Source of the DNA: Streptomyces hawaiiensis
Lineage (GTDB): Bacteria > Actinomycetota > Actinomycetes > Streptomycetales > Streptomycetaceae
Direction of reading: 5' to 3'
Assembly (NCBI RefSeq): GCF_004803895.1
Contig: NZ_CP021978.1
Coordinates: forward strand, 4,092,001-4,156,000
DNA length: 64,000 nt
Below, piece after piece: positions 32,428 through 41,999 of this stretch (position 1 is its first letter; each line of letters opens with the position of its first letter). Made by a program: the position numbers and the translations under genes. The notes below the pieces were generated by a model. It was not told the DNA's origin. It made no database searches and worked only from the letters and a program-made list of their open reading frames with translations.

Positions 32428-32949
32428 TTGCTCTCGGTGCGTGATCTGCGCGTTCGTCCCGCCGCCGAGGGCGATCTGGCCGCCCTGGTCCGCCTGCGTG
32501 ACGACGCCGCCCGCTGGATGCCGGCCCACGGCATCACCGGGCAGTGGCGGCCGGGGGAGCTGGACGAGGACCACTTCCGCCGGGTCATGGCGCGCGGCGA
32601 GGTCTGGCTGGCGGAGGCCGACGGGCGTCCGGCCGGTGCCTGGGAGCTGTGGTGGGAGGACGAGGACGCCTGGGGCCCGCAGCCGCCCGTGGCCGGATAC
32701 GTGCACCGGCTGATGGTGGACCGGACCGCCACCGCGCCCGGTACGGGGCGGCTGCTGCTGACGGCCGCGGAAGACCGCGTGGCCCGGGCGGGGCGGACTC
32801 GCGTGCGCCTGGACTGCCTGGCGACGAACACCCGGCTCAACGCCTACTACCAGGATGCCGGTTACCACGTCGTGGGCGTCAAGGAGGGCAAGCCGCAGCC
32901 GGGCGGGCCGGCCAAGTCCTTCACTCTGATGGAGAAGCGGCTCGGGTAG
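32428..32949 (+). CDS. GNAT-family N-acetyltransferase
   Basis: A 173-residue single-domain GNAT: LRVRPAAEGDLAALVRLRDD at the start, VHRLMVDRTATAPGTGRLLL as the acetyl-CoA-binding region, and CLATNTRLNAYYQDAGYHVV near the end. The TTG at 32428 lies 3 bases after the mshD stop, so translation is coupled. A GTG nine bases later is an alternative. The substrate is unknown. Its 3' end overlaps the convergent LysR gene by 29 bases. Confidence 0.85.
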   Translation: MLSVRDLRVRPAAEGDLAALVRLRDDAARWMPAHGITGQWRPGELDEDHFRRVMARGEVWLAEADGRPAGAWELWWEDEDAWGPQPPVAGYVHRLMVDRTATAPGTGRLLLTAAEDRVARAGRTRVRLDCLATNTRLNAYYQDAGYHVVGVKEGKPQPGGPAKSFTLMEKRLG

Positions 32950-33883
32950 GCGGCAGTCGCGCCCACGACGGCCGCCAGAGCTCGCCCTCCGGTGGTCGCG
33001 GCCGGGTGGCCACCAGGTAGTCGCGGAGTGCGGTCAGGCCCGGATGCGAGTTGTCCGTGCGCCAGAGCAGAAAGTGCGGATAGACCGGGACCGGGTCCCG
33101 CAGCGGGACGAGCCGCAGGTCGTGGCCGACCGGCCAGACGTGTGGGGTCCGTTCGCTGAGGAAGGTCGCCACGGTCGGGGAGCCGGCGATCGTGCCGAGG
33201 AGCGCTTCGAGGCCGAAGTTGGGCCCGATGGTGTCGATGACCGGCCCGAACTCGGCGGCGAGTTCCTCGTAGTAGGCGTGCCATTCGGTCCCGGGCACGT
33301 TGCCCGGCATCCAGATCCGGTGTCCGGCCAGTTGCGCGGGCGCCACCGATTCGGCCCGGGCGAACGGATGGCCGGGGCCGACGCACAGGTGCAGCGGCTC
33401 GTCGAGGACGGGGGTGGCCGTGATGCCGTCGGGGAGCCGCTGCCCTGGCATCGTGACGGCGCGGAAGGTGGCGTCGACGGCTCCGTCCCGCACGGCGGTC
33501 ACGGCCGTCTCCACGTCGAACAGCGTGACGACGTCCAACGCGATCTCCGGGTGCGCCCGGTGGAAGTGCTGCACCAGCCCGCCGGTGGCGGCCCGGCGTC
33601 CGACCACGTCCACCCGCAGCACCCGGTCCCCGGGCCGCACGGCGGCCATCGCCCGCTCCTCCGCCTGGAGCACGACCCGGGCGTGCGGCAGCAGGGCCTG
33701 CCCGTCGATGGTGAGCTCCGCCCCTCGCGGCGTACGGACCAGCAGCCGCACCCCGAGGTCCTTCTCCAGCGCGGCGATCCGCTTGGACACGGCCTGCTGG
33801 GTGAGGGCCAGATCCACGGCGGCCTTCTGGAACTGCCCGGAGTCGGCGATCGCGACGAAGGCCCGTACGGCTTTGAGGTCCAC
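32921..33883 (-). CDS. LysR-family transcriptional regulator
   Basis: A 320-residue regulator. It has an N-terminal LysR helix-turn-helix (DLKAVRAFVAIADSGQFQKA, LTQQAVSKRIAALEKDLGV, RTPRGAELT) and a C-terminal substrate-binding fold (FDVETAVTAVRDGAVDATFR, DEPLHLCVGPGHPFA). GTG at 33883 gives the standard start just before the first helix. No obvious target operon is adjacent. The genes upstream belong to an opposing cluster in the same orientation. Confidence 0.9.
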   Translation of the reverse strand: MDLKAVRAFVAIADSGQFQKAAVDLALTQQAVSKRIAALEKDLGVRLLVRTPRGAELTIDGQALLPHARVVLQAEERAMAAVRPGDRVLRVDVVGRRAATGGLVQHFHRAHPEIALDVVTLFDVETAVTAVRDGAVDATFRAVTMPGQRLPDGITATPVLDEPLHLCVGPGHPFARAESVAPAQLAGHRIWMPGNVPGTEWHAYYEELAAEFGPVIDTIGPNFGLEALLGTIAGSPTVATFLSERTPHVWPVGHDLRLVPLRDPVPVYPHFLLWRTDNSHPGLTALRDYLVATRPRPPEGELWRPSWARLPPTRAASPSE

Positions 33884-33991
33884 GAGGGCAGCGTAACCGC
33901 ACAACTCGTGGCTGTCGGAGGGACCGGTGAACCGGAACCTTGAGGCCGGATGCGCAGGCCGGATGCGCCCTTTGCACAACCACTCGACGTA

Positions 33992-34624
33992 CTAGAGCCG
34001 GACCCGCCGCCGCACTGGCTCCACCGCACACACCGCGCCGAGGACTACAGCGCCGGCCAGCACCACCGCCCATCGATCATGGGCCGCCGCCCACCGCTCG
34101 TCCCGCACCGGCACGAGCAGCGCCCACCGCTCCGGCCAGAACAGCTGGACCAGCATCGCCGAGGTCAGAAGACCGGCCGCGAGCCGCGGCCCGGGCCTGG
34201 TGACGTCGCCGCGGCGCACCGCGACCGCCGCGGCGGCCACCGCCAGTACGAAGGCCGCCCCGGCCTCCAGCGTGATGTCGGCGACCGGCGGCCGTAGATC
34301 CCGCGGCACCAGCAGCAGCGCCACCGTCCACCAGGCCGCCGCGAACGGGACGACGAGCGCCACCCGCAGCGCGATACGGACCGGGCGCGGGGTCGGCACG
34401 GTGGCCGTCGTGTGCCGGGCCGGGTCGTCCAGAAGGAACACCAGGCCCATCGCGAAGGCCAGGATCGCCATGCGGAGCAGAGGCAGCGCGAGCCACTGAC
34501 CGGCCCCGCCCGTCGCCCGCGGCAGCGCGGCCAGCAGCAGCCCCGTTGCGCCGGCCGCGCCCACCAGTCCCCACGGCAGGGTCCGGCAGACGGCGCCGAC
34601 CAACTCCCCCCTCAGTCGAGGCAC
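33992..34624 (-). CDS. Membrane protein of the sigma/ABC operon
   Basis: A 210-residue hydrophobic protein with about six membrane segments (LPWGLVGAAGATGLLLAALP, LLRMAILAFAMGLVFLLDD, VALVVPFAAAWWTVALLLVP, AGAAFVLAVAAAAVAV, WAVVLAGAVVLGAVC). The GTG at 34624 overlaps the end of the preceding gene by 13 bases. It looks like a further permease-type subunit. No family recognised. Confidence 0.7.
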   Translation of the reverse strand: MPRLRGELVGAVCRTLPWGLVGAAGATGLLLAALPRATGGAGQWLALPLLRMAILAFAMGLVFLLDDPARHTTATVPTPRPVRIALRVALVVPFAAAWWTVALLLVPRDLRPPVADITLEAGAAFVLAVAAAAVAVRRGDVTRPGPRLAAGLLTSAMLVQLFWPERWALLVPVRDERWAAAHDRWAVVLAGAVVLGAVCAVEPVRRRVRL

Positions 34625-36125
34625 TTGTCGTCTCCCTCGGGTGCGGCCACGCCCAGCAGCTGTGCCGCCCGGGCCGCCGTCACCTTCGGCGCGGTCAGCT
34701 CGGCCCAGTGGTCCTTCACCCGCGCGGTGACCTCGCCCCGGGGCCGATCGAGCAGCGCGCGCAGCACCTCCGTCTGGGCGTCGGTCATGTACATCCCGTT
34801 CGTCGGCTGGAGCACGAGGGCCGAGCCGGTGTCGCTGTCGTCGAGCCGGACGCGGCGCAGCGCGGCCACCTGGTCGGACTCCCAGCCCACGGCCAGCCAC
34901 ATCACGGTGACCATGCGGCCGTCGCAGATCGAGGTCGCGGCCTTCTCGTCGCCCGCGATCAGCACGCCGGCCACGGCGGCCGAGAACTCGGGGACGCGGT
35001 TGCCGCCCCACCGGGTGCCCACCGTCACCTCGTACGGGCGCTCCAGCGGCGTCAGCGCACTGTCGCCGGAGACGCCGTGACGGGCATCGACCCGCTGCCG
35101 CACGACGATCTTCTGCTCCCGCGCGCCGCCCCCCGCCAAGGACCGCACCCGGTCCACCACCCCGGCCCAGTCGCCGACCCGCGGCCCCCACTCGGGAAAC
35201 ACGCAGTACGCCGACCCGTCCCGCCGGACACAGGACTGCACCTGCTCAGGGGTGGCCGAGGCCCGTTCGCGGGCCCGGACCAGTTCAGGCGAATCGCCGC
35301 GCGCCTGGGCCACCCCGCCCACCAGCGTCATGGCCAGCGTCCCGGCGACACCCGCCACGACCACAGGCTTGCGGCCACCGGCGACCAGCACCGCCACCAG
35401 GCCCGCGCACAGCGCCAGCCCGGCCAGGTACAGGGCGTGCCAGGCGGCGGGCCGGCCGATCAGGTCGGACGGCAGGGTGGTGCTGGTCGCCTCGGCGACC
35501 ACCGGCAGCAGCCACCGGCTCCAGTCGTCCCTCATGCCCGAGAGGAAGAGGAACACGAACAGGAGGAACACGATCAGCAGCGGCGCGGCGAGAGCCGACC
35601 GCACCAGCCCTGCCATGAGCAGCCCGACCAGCCCGAACAGCAGCACGGTCAGCGGCCCCGCGAGCAGTTCGCTCACCGAACCCCGCCCGATCGCGCCGGG
35701 CCTGAGCGCCTCCCGGCCGAACTGCGCGGCGACGCACGCGCCGGTGGTCAGGGCCGCGGCGACGGCCGACAGCGCATGGGCGACCGTACGCCGCCACGGC
35801 TGGAGGACCAGCACCGCGAAGTGATGCTCGGTCCCGTGCCGCCGCGAGCGCAGCGCGGCGTGGTTGACGCACAGCAGCACCGCGAGCCCGACGAGCATCG
35901 GCGCCCCCTGGGTGGCGCGGTCGACGTCCTGGAGGGCCGGATGTCCGTCCCAGTCCTTCCCGCTGCGCCATACGGTCCAGCCGCCGTACACGACAAAGGC
36001 GATCATCACCGGCAGCCTCGTCAGCAGCAGGCGCGTCTCGACCAGGGCCAGGGCGATCACGGCGGCCCACGGTCCACCCGGCTCGGTCCGCTCGCCGGAC
36101 GCGACCGGCTTGTCCACGACCGCGG

Positions 36126-36129
<4 letters not shown>
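34612..36129 (-). CDS. ABC-transporter permease-like membrane protein
   Basis: A 505-residue protein. The first 280 residues form about six membrane helices of ABC-2 permease type (ALALVETRLLLTRLPVMIAF, APLLIVFLLFVFLFLSGM). An extracytoplasmic domain of about 220 residues follows, with paired cysteines (SCVRRDGSAYC, CDG, CLD). The ATG at 36129 overlaps the ATPase stop by 4 bases. Partner of the ATPase at 36126. The extended outer domain is unusual for an ABC-2 permease and could sense or bind something outside. Confidence 0.8.
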
Positions 36130-36982
<853 letters not shown>

Positions 36983-36986
<4 letters not shown>

Positions 36987-37819
36987 ACGGCACGTCCCTG
37001 GAAGAGGTCGAATCGGTCACGAAGCAGGAAGAGCAGCCCGGCGGCGAGCGCGGCGACCGTCGCCGCCACGCCCTGCCCGGCCACGGTGAACGGCGCGAGC
37101 GGCGTGTCCGCCCCGGCCCGCAGCACATCGGCCGTCAGCAGCAGCCCGACCCATGCCCCGCCCACCAGGCACGGCGCGAGCACCGGCCCGAGCCGGGGCA
37201 TCAGCGTGAGCCCGGTCGCGGTCAGCGCCAGCCCGGGCAGCAGCCAGGCCAGCGCCCGCAGCCCGTAGGCGGGCAGCGCGAGGGTCGCCAGCCCGTTCAG
37301 CGCGAGCACGACGGCCAGCACGGCCACCGTCCGGATCATCAGCAGCCGGAACCCGTGCATCGGCGCGACGACGGCCATCTCGTACGTCGGATCCAGCGCG
37401 GGCCCGTACGACAGCGCCACCCCCGCCAGCGGCAGCAGCGGCGCGAGGGCAAGGAACAGCGTGGGGAACTCCCCGCTCCGTACGGAATGCCCGGCCGCCA
37501 CGCTCAGGAGCAGCACGGCGACGACGGCTCCCAGCCAGGACCGCCGCAGCACCGGCGTCGCCGCCAGCAGCCGCGCGGTGTGCCCGGCCACCCCGGCCCG
37601 CACGAGCAGCCCCTCCAGGAGTCCCGTGCGGGGCGCGTCCAGCTCGGCGTCGAGCCGGTCCCACCCGGCGTCCAGAGCGACCGGGTCACCGACCTCGGCC
37701 AGCACCCCGCGGCACCGGGCGCACGAGGTCAGATGCGCGTCGGCGGACCAGAGCGCGGGAGCTTCCAACTCCCCCAGCGCGTAGGCGCGCAGATCCTCTT
37801 CGGACACGTGCCAGCTCAT
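36983..37819 (-). CDS. Zinc-finger anti-sigma factor fused to a multi-pass membrane domain
   Basis: A 278-residue protein. The N-terminal zf-HC2 anti-sigma domain (about residues 1-45) carries the H-x3-C-x2-C zinc motif in AHLTSCARCRGVL. From residue 90 on there are about six membrane helices (LGAVVAVLLLSVAAG, LFLALAPLLPLAGVAL, MIRTVAVLAVVLALNGLATL...). Most ZAS proteins have one helix, so this one is also permease-like. It is coupled to the sigma gene by a 4-base overlap and should hold that sigma at the membrane. Confidence 0.85.
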
Positions 37820-38367
37820 GCCAACGCCTCCCGCAGCTGCTTGCGGGCCCGCATCGCCCGCGTCTTGACCGTCCCGGGCGGTATCCCCAGCAGTACGGCC
37901 GCCTCACGGGTGGTCAGTCCGTCGACGACGGTCGCCTGCAGGACCGCCCGCAGCTCCGGCGACAGCCGGACCAGCGCCCCGGCGAGGTCCCCGTGCTCCA
38001 CCCCCGCGAGCACGCGTTCCTCCGCCGACACCTCGTCCCGGTGCCGCAGCCGCGCCAGGGCCTGCCGCAGCCGCCCCCGCGCCCCGTCGCCGCGCAGCGC
38101 GTCCACCAGCCGCCGCGACCCGATGCGCCACAGCCATCCGGCCGCGTCCGCGGAACCGGCCTCCTCCCGGTGGCGGGCCTTGCCCCGCCACACCGCGAGG
38201 AATGTCTCCTGCACGACGTCGTCGACGACCCCGAGGTCGGCGCACCGCCCCCGCAACCGGGCCCGGAGCCAGGGCGCGTAGCGCCGGTACAGCTCCTCGA
38301 AGGCACGCCGGTCGGCGTCCGCGGCTATGGCCCGCAGCAGCTCCCCGTCGCTTCTCGTATCGCTCAC
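37816..38367 (-). CDS. ECF-family RNA polymerase sigma factor
   Basis: A 183-residue sigma factor. Region 2 is AFEELYRRYAPWLRARLRG with DDVVQETFLAVWRGKARH. Region 4 is ALVRLSPELRAVLQATVVDG then TTREAAVLLGIPPGTVKTRA. GTG at 38367 follows GAGGAG. First gene of a five-gene operon with its membrane anti-sigma, an ABC ATPase and two membrane proteins, so it probably autoregulates and makes the transporter respond to an envelope signal. Confidence 0.92.
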   Translation of the reverse strand: MSDTRSDGELLRAIAADADRRAFEELYRRYAPWLRARLRGRCADLGVVDDVVQETFLAVWRGKARHREEAGSADAAGWLWRIGSRRLVDALRGDGARGRLRQALARLRHRDEVSAEERVLAGVEHGDLAGALVRLSPELRAVLQATVVDGLTTREAAVLLGIPPGTVKTRAMRARKQLREALA

Positions 38368-38435
38368 GTCTCCTCATCGGACGGCCCCGCCCGAACGGTT
38401 CACCAGAACACGCTTGACTTTCCGGCTCCCATTCC

Positions 38436-38471
38436 ACCACCCTTTCACTACTCAATTAGTGAAAGGGTGGT
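38436..38471. promoter_or_regulatory. Perfect 15-base inverted repeat, operator of the YtrA-type regulator
   Basis: ACCACCCTTTCACTA (38436-38450), spacer CTCAAT, then TAGTGAAAGGGTGGT (38457-38471), ending 6 bases before the regulator's GTG. A TTGACT at 38414 could be its -35 box. Position and symmetry suit autorepression by the GntR protein. Confidence 0.7.
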
Positions 38472-38477
38472 TCAGCA

Positions 38478-38870
38478 GTGGTCGAGTACCGCATCGACCG
38501 GCGCAGCGGCGTGGCCACCTACGTCCAGATCGTCCAGCAGACCAAACAGGCCCTGCGTCTGGGCCTGCTGGAGCCGGGCGACAAGCTCCCCACGGCCCGC
38601 GAGGTCGTGGAGGCCACCGCCATCAACCCGAACACGGTCCTCAAGGCCTACCGGGAGCTGGAGCGCGAGGGCCTGGTCGAGGCCCGCCGCGGACTGGGCA
38701 CGTTCGTCCGCAAGTCCCTGAGCACCGCCCCCGCCGACTCCCCGCTCCGCGCGGAGCTGGACGCCTGGGCGGTCCGGGCACGCGAGACCGGCCTGGAGCG
38801 CGAGGACGTCGCCGCCCTCTTCACTTCCGTACTCGACGCGCACTTCGCAGACTTCAAGGGGGACGCATGA
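38478..38870 (+). CDS. YtrA-type GntR regulator of the ABC operon
   Basis: A 130-residue short GntR regulator. Its winged helix (GVATYVQIVQQTKQALRLGL, KLPTAREVVEATAINPNTVL, AYRELEREGLVEARRGLGTF) is followed only by two short helices for dimerisation, as in the YtrA subfamily that controls ABC transporters and cell-wall antibiotic responses. It overlaps the ATPase gene by 4 bases. The operator at 38436-38471 sits directly in front. Confidence 0.92.
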   Translation: MVEYRIDRRSGVATYVQIVQQTKQALRLGLLEPGDKLPTAREVVEATAINPNTVLKAYRELEREGLVEARRGLGTFVRKSLSTAPADSPLRAELDAWAVRARETGLEREDVAALFTSVLDAHFADFKGDA

Positions 38871-39751
38871 CCGACACCGCCATCGAGGCGGCGGCGCTGG
38901 GCAGGAGGTTCGGGCGACGCCGCGGGCCCGCGCTGGACGGCTGCGCCTTCCGGCTCCCCGCGGGCCGCGTCTGCGCCGTCACCGGCCCGAACGGCGCCGG
39001 CAAGTCCACCCTGCTCGCCCTGGCGGCCGGGCTGCTCCGCCCCACCGAGGGCACCATCACCGTGCTCGGCACAACCCCGGCCGCGGCCCGCGAGCGCCTC
39101 GCCTACGTCGCGCAGAACAAGCCCCTGCACCCGCAGCTCACCATCGCCGGCACCCTGCGACTGGGCCGCGACCTCAACCCCCGCCGCTGGGACGCCCGGG
39201 CCGCCGAACGGATCGTCGCGGAGGGCGGCCTCGACCCGGACACGAAGATCCGCGCGCTCTCCGGTGGCCAGCGCACCCGCGTCGCGCTCGCCCTCGCCCT
39301 CGGCAAGCGCCCCGAACTGCTGCTCCTGGACGAGCCCATGGCCGACCTCGACCCGCTCGCGCGGCACCAGCTGATGGCCACGCTCATGGCCGACGCCGCC
39401 GACCACGGCACCACGGTTGTCATGTCCTCGCACGTCGTCGCGGAACTGGAGGGCTCCTGCGACCACCTGCTGCTGCTCGGCTCGGGCCGCGTCCGCCTCG
39501 CCGGGCCGCTGGACGACCTGCTCGCCGCACACACCCTGGTCACGGGCCGGGCGGGCGACGCCCTCGACCCGCACACCGTGGTCGAGTCCCGCACCACCGG
39601 CCGCCAGCTGACCGCCCTGGTCCGGCCCGCCGGCCCCCTCGGCGACGGGTTCCAGGTCGACCACCCGTCCCTGGAGGAAGTCGTCCTCGCGCATCTGCGC
39701 TCCCCCGACGCCCCGCCGCTCCTGCTCGACGCGCGGGAGGCCGCCGTATGA
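38867..39751 (+). CDS. ABC transporter ATP-binding protein
   Basis: A 294-residue ATPase with Walker A GPNGAGKST, signature LSGGQRTR, Walker B LLLLDEPMAD and switch His in VMSSHVV. The C-terminal 80 residues form an extra regulatory-type domain (TGRQLTALVRPAGPLGDGFQ). It is coupled by 4-base overlaps to the regulator and the first permease. Confidence 0.93.
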   Translation: MTDTAIEAAALGRRFGRRRGPALDGCAFRLPAGRVCAVTGPNGAGKSTLLALAAGLLRPTEGTITVLGTTPAAARERLAYVAQNKPLHPQLTIAGTLRLGRDLNPRRWDARAAERIVAEGGLDPDTKIRALSGGQRTRVALALALGKRPELLLLDEPMADLDPLARHQLMATLMADAADHGTTVVMSSHVVAELEGSCDHLLLLGSGRVRLAGPLDDLLAAHTLVTGRAGDALDPHTVVESRTTGRQLTALVRPAGPLGDGFQVDHPSLEEVVLAHLRSPDAPPLLLDAREAAV

Positions 39752-40752
39752 CCGCGATGACCACCCGGGCACCGGCCGCCACCGCCCGGCGCTCCTCGCA
39801 GCCGCGCGGCCTGCTCCTGGCCCTGCTGCGGCTGCACCGCACGGCGTTGTTGTTCTGGCTGGGGCTGGTGGCGGTGGCCGCCGGGGCGCTGCTGTGGGCG
39901 ATCGGCCCGGGCGCGGACGCCGCCTGGGCCGAGTACACGGACCTGGGCTGCGACCGGCCCCGCCCGAACCTGGGCTGCGACCTCCCGGGACCCGCGAACG
40001 CCCGCTACCAGACGGCCGTGGCAGTCGGCACCGGCCTCCTGGGGCTCCTCCCGCTGCTCACCGGGGCCTGGGCGGGCGGGGCGCTCATCGGCCGCGACAT
40101 GGAGAGCGGCACCGCCCAGCTGGCCTGGACCCAGTCGGTCAGCCCGGCCCGCTGGCTGGCCGCCAAGCTCGCGCTCCCGGCCCTGCTGCTGGTGACGGGC
40201 ACGTTCACGGTGACGCTGCTGCACCGCGTGCTGTGGTCGTCGGACCGTTCCCTGAACGGCGTCATGGGCTGGCGCGCGTGGCACGACGACGGCGTCTTCG
40301 AGATCAACGGCACCATCGCCGCCGCCCAGGCCCTCGCCGCCCTGGCGCTCGGCGTCCTGGCGGGCCTGCTGCTGCGCCGGACGCTGCCCGCCCTCGGCGT
40401 CGCGGTCCTGGCCGTCGTCTCGCTCAGCTACCTCCTCGACGACCTGCGCCCGTACCTGTGGCCGGTGAAGACCGTCGTGACGTCCCCGGACACGACTCCC
40501 GGCTCCGGCGGCATGATCGTCGAGGACGGCGCCCTGACCGCCGCCGGAGCCCGCGTCACGTACCCGGCGTGCACGGGCGAGCCCATGTGCGAGGCCCAGC
40601 ACGGCATCACCCACTACTACGCCGACTACCACCCGGCCTCCCACTTCTGGCCCCTCCAGCTCGTGGAGACCGGCATCCTCCTCGCCGTCGCCGCCCTGGC
40701 GGCCGGGACCGCCTTCGTCCTGCTGCGCCGCCGCACGGGAGCCGCCGTATGA
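39748..40752 (+). CDS. ABC transporter permease
   Basis: A 334-residue ABC-2-type permease with about six membrane helices (ALLFWLGLVAVAAGALLWAI, LLGLLPLLTGAWAGGALIG, LALPALLLVTGTFTVTLL, LLAVAALAAGTAFVLL). The conserved turn GRDMESGTAQLAWTQSVSPARW is repeated almost exactly in the next gene, showing they are paralogues from a tandem duplication. Confidence 0.9.
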   Translation: MTAMTTRAPAATARRSSQPRGLLLALLRLHRTALLFWLGLVAVAAGALLWAIGPGADAAWAEYTDLGCDRPRPNLGCDLPGPANARYQTAVAVGTGLLGLLPLLTGAWAGGALIGRDMESGTAQLAWTQSVSPARWLAAKLALPALLLVTGTFTVTLLHRVLWSSDRSLNGVMGWRAWHDDGVFEINGTIAAAQALAALALGVLAGLLLRRTLPALGVAVLAVVSLSYLLDDLRPYLWPVKTVVTSPDTTPGSGGMIVEDGALTAAGARVTYPACTGEPMCEAQHGITHYYADYHPASHFWPLQLVETGILLAVAALAAGTAFVLLRRRTGAAV

Positions 40753-41676
40753 CCGCCCTCACCGCGGCGACCGCCCCCGCCGCCCGCCCCGCCCTGCACC
40801 GGGGCGGCCCGCTGCGGGCGGTGCTGCGGACGCACCGGGCGGCCCTCGTCCTGTCACTCCTGGCCCTGGCGGCCGCGGCAGTCGCCCTGATCTGGCTGCA
40901 CTCCCTCGGAGACGAGGCCCGGGAGGGCATGAGCGCCTGCGCCACACCCCCCACCGACCGGCTCCCGTCCTGCGCGGCGGTCGAGGCGATCAGCGCCGAC
41001 GAGACCTACGCGAACGGCATCGCGGTGCTCGCCTCCGTGCTGTCCTGGGTGATGTTCCCCGTGACCGCCTGGGCGGGCGGCGCGCTCATCGGCCGCGAGC
41101 TGGAGAGCGGCACCGCCCGGCTGGCCTGGACCCAGTCGGTCGGCCCCCCCGCGCTGGCTGGCCGCGAAGCTGGCCGCCCCGGCCGCGCTGCTCACCGCCG
41201 GCACCGGCGGACTCGTCCTGCTGAACACCTGGGCGCGCGGGGACGGCGACCCCGACCTGGTCGGCGACTGGTACAACCCGGACGCGTTCGTGTCGACGGG
41301 CCCGGTGGCCGTGGCCTACGCCCTGGCCGGACTCGCGCTCGGCGCCCTGGCCGGACTCGTGTGGCGCCGGGCCCTGCCCGCCGCCGGCACGGCCCTCGCC
41401 GTCTCCCTGCTCCTGCACCAACTCCTGGAACGCCACCGCGAGGACCTCTGGCCGACCGTCAGCCGTATCGCGCCCGGCAGCATCGAACTGCCCCGCTCGG
41501 TCTTCCAGGTCACCTGGGACACCCCCACGCCCCACGGCGTCACCATCAGCCACGCCACGTTCCATCCCCGGTCCCACTTCTGGCCCCTGCAGTACGTGGA
41601 GACCGGCCTCCTGCTGGCCGTGGCCGGCACCGCGACGGCCACCGCCTTCCTCCTCCTGGCCCGTCGTCTGCCCTGA
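40749..41676 (+). pseudogene. Second ABC permease, frameshifted at a C7 run
   Basis: Starts at ATG 40749 (4-base overlap) and reads as a paralogue of the previous permease to GRELESGTARLAWTQSVGPP. A run of seven C bases (41144-41150) then throws the frame. Skipping one base restores RWLAAKLAAPAALL and the rest of the protein, ending LLLARRLP at 41676. The intact product would be about 308 residues. The homopolymer makes a sequencing error or a slippage-reversible switch both possible. Confidence 0.8.
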
Positions 41677-41683
41677 ACCCGGG

Positions 41684-41717
41684 CCGCGCGTCCTTCCACG
41701 GGGGGATGGACGCGCGG
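41684..41717 (+). terminator. Terminator of the YtrA-ABC operon
   Basis: CCGCGCGTCC (41684-41693) pairs with GGACGCGCGG (41708-41717), 7 bases after the permease stop. Confidence 0.65.
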
Positions 41718-41999
41718 TTCGCCGCCTCCCCCTGCGGCCGGAACCGTCCACAGACTGTGGGCGGCCGCCGGGCCGTCGCGCCGCCCCCCGCGAGCCGCCC
41801 CCCGCTATCCCGCACGTCATGTCTCCGTAACCGTTGATTCAGACGAGCTTGCGAAGCTCGGCCAATGAATCCCGCCGTGCCCGAGCCTCCCCCGCCCCGC
41901 GAGGGTCCCGAGGGAAACGGGAGCACTCATGTGACACCTCCGCTCCCGCCCGCGCTGTCCGACGCGCCCGTGATGCTCGCGGCGCGGAAGAATGGGTCC
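41718..41999. other. Region before ppk, promoter not resolved
   Basis: 282 bases, GC-rich, with no convincing gene. The ppk frame is open from 41865, but codons such as ACT, CAT, ACA and AAT there are unlike the rest of the gene. I could not find clear PHO-box repeats, although ppk is PhoP-controlled in S. lividans. Confidence 0.4.

Noticed and set aside
41718..41999. PHO box in front of ppk
   Set aside because: No run of GTTCAC-like units in 11-base register is visible, so the expected PhoP control could not be supported from this sequence.
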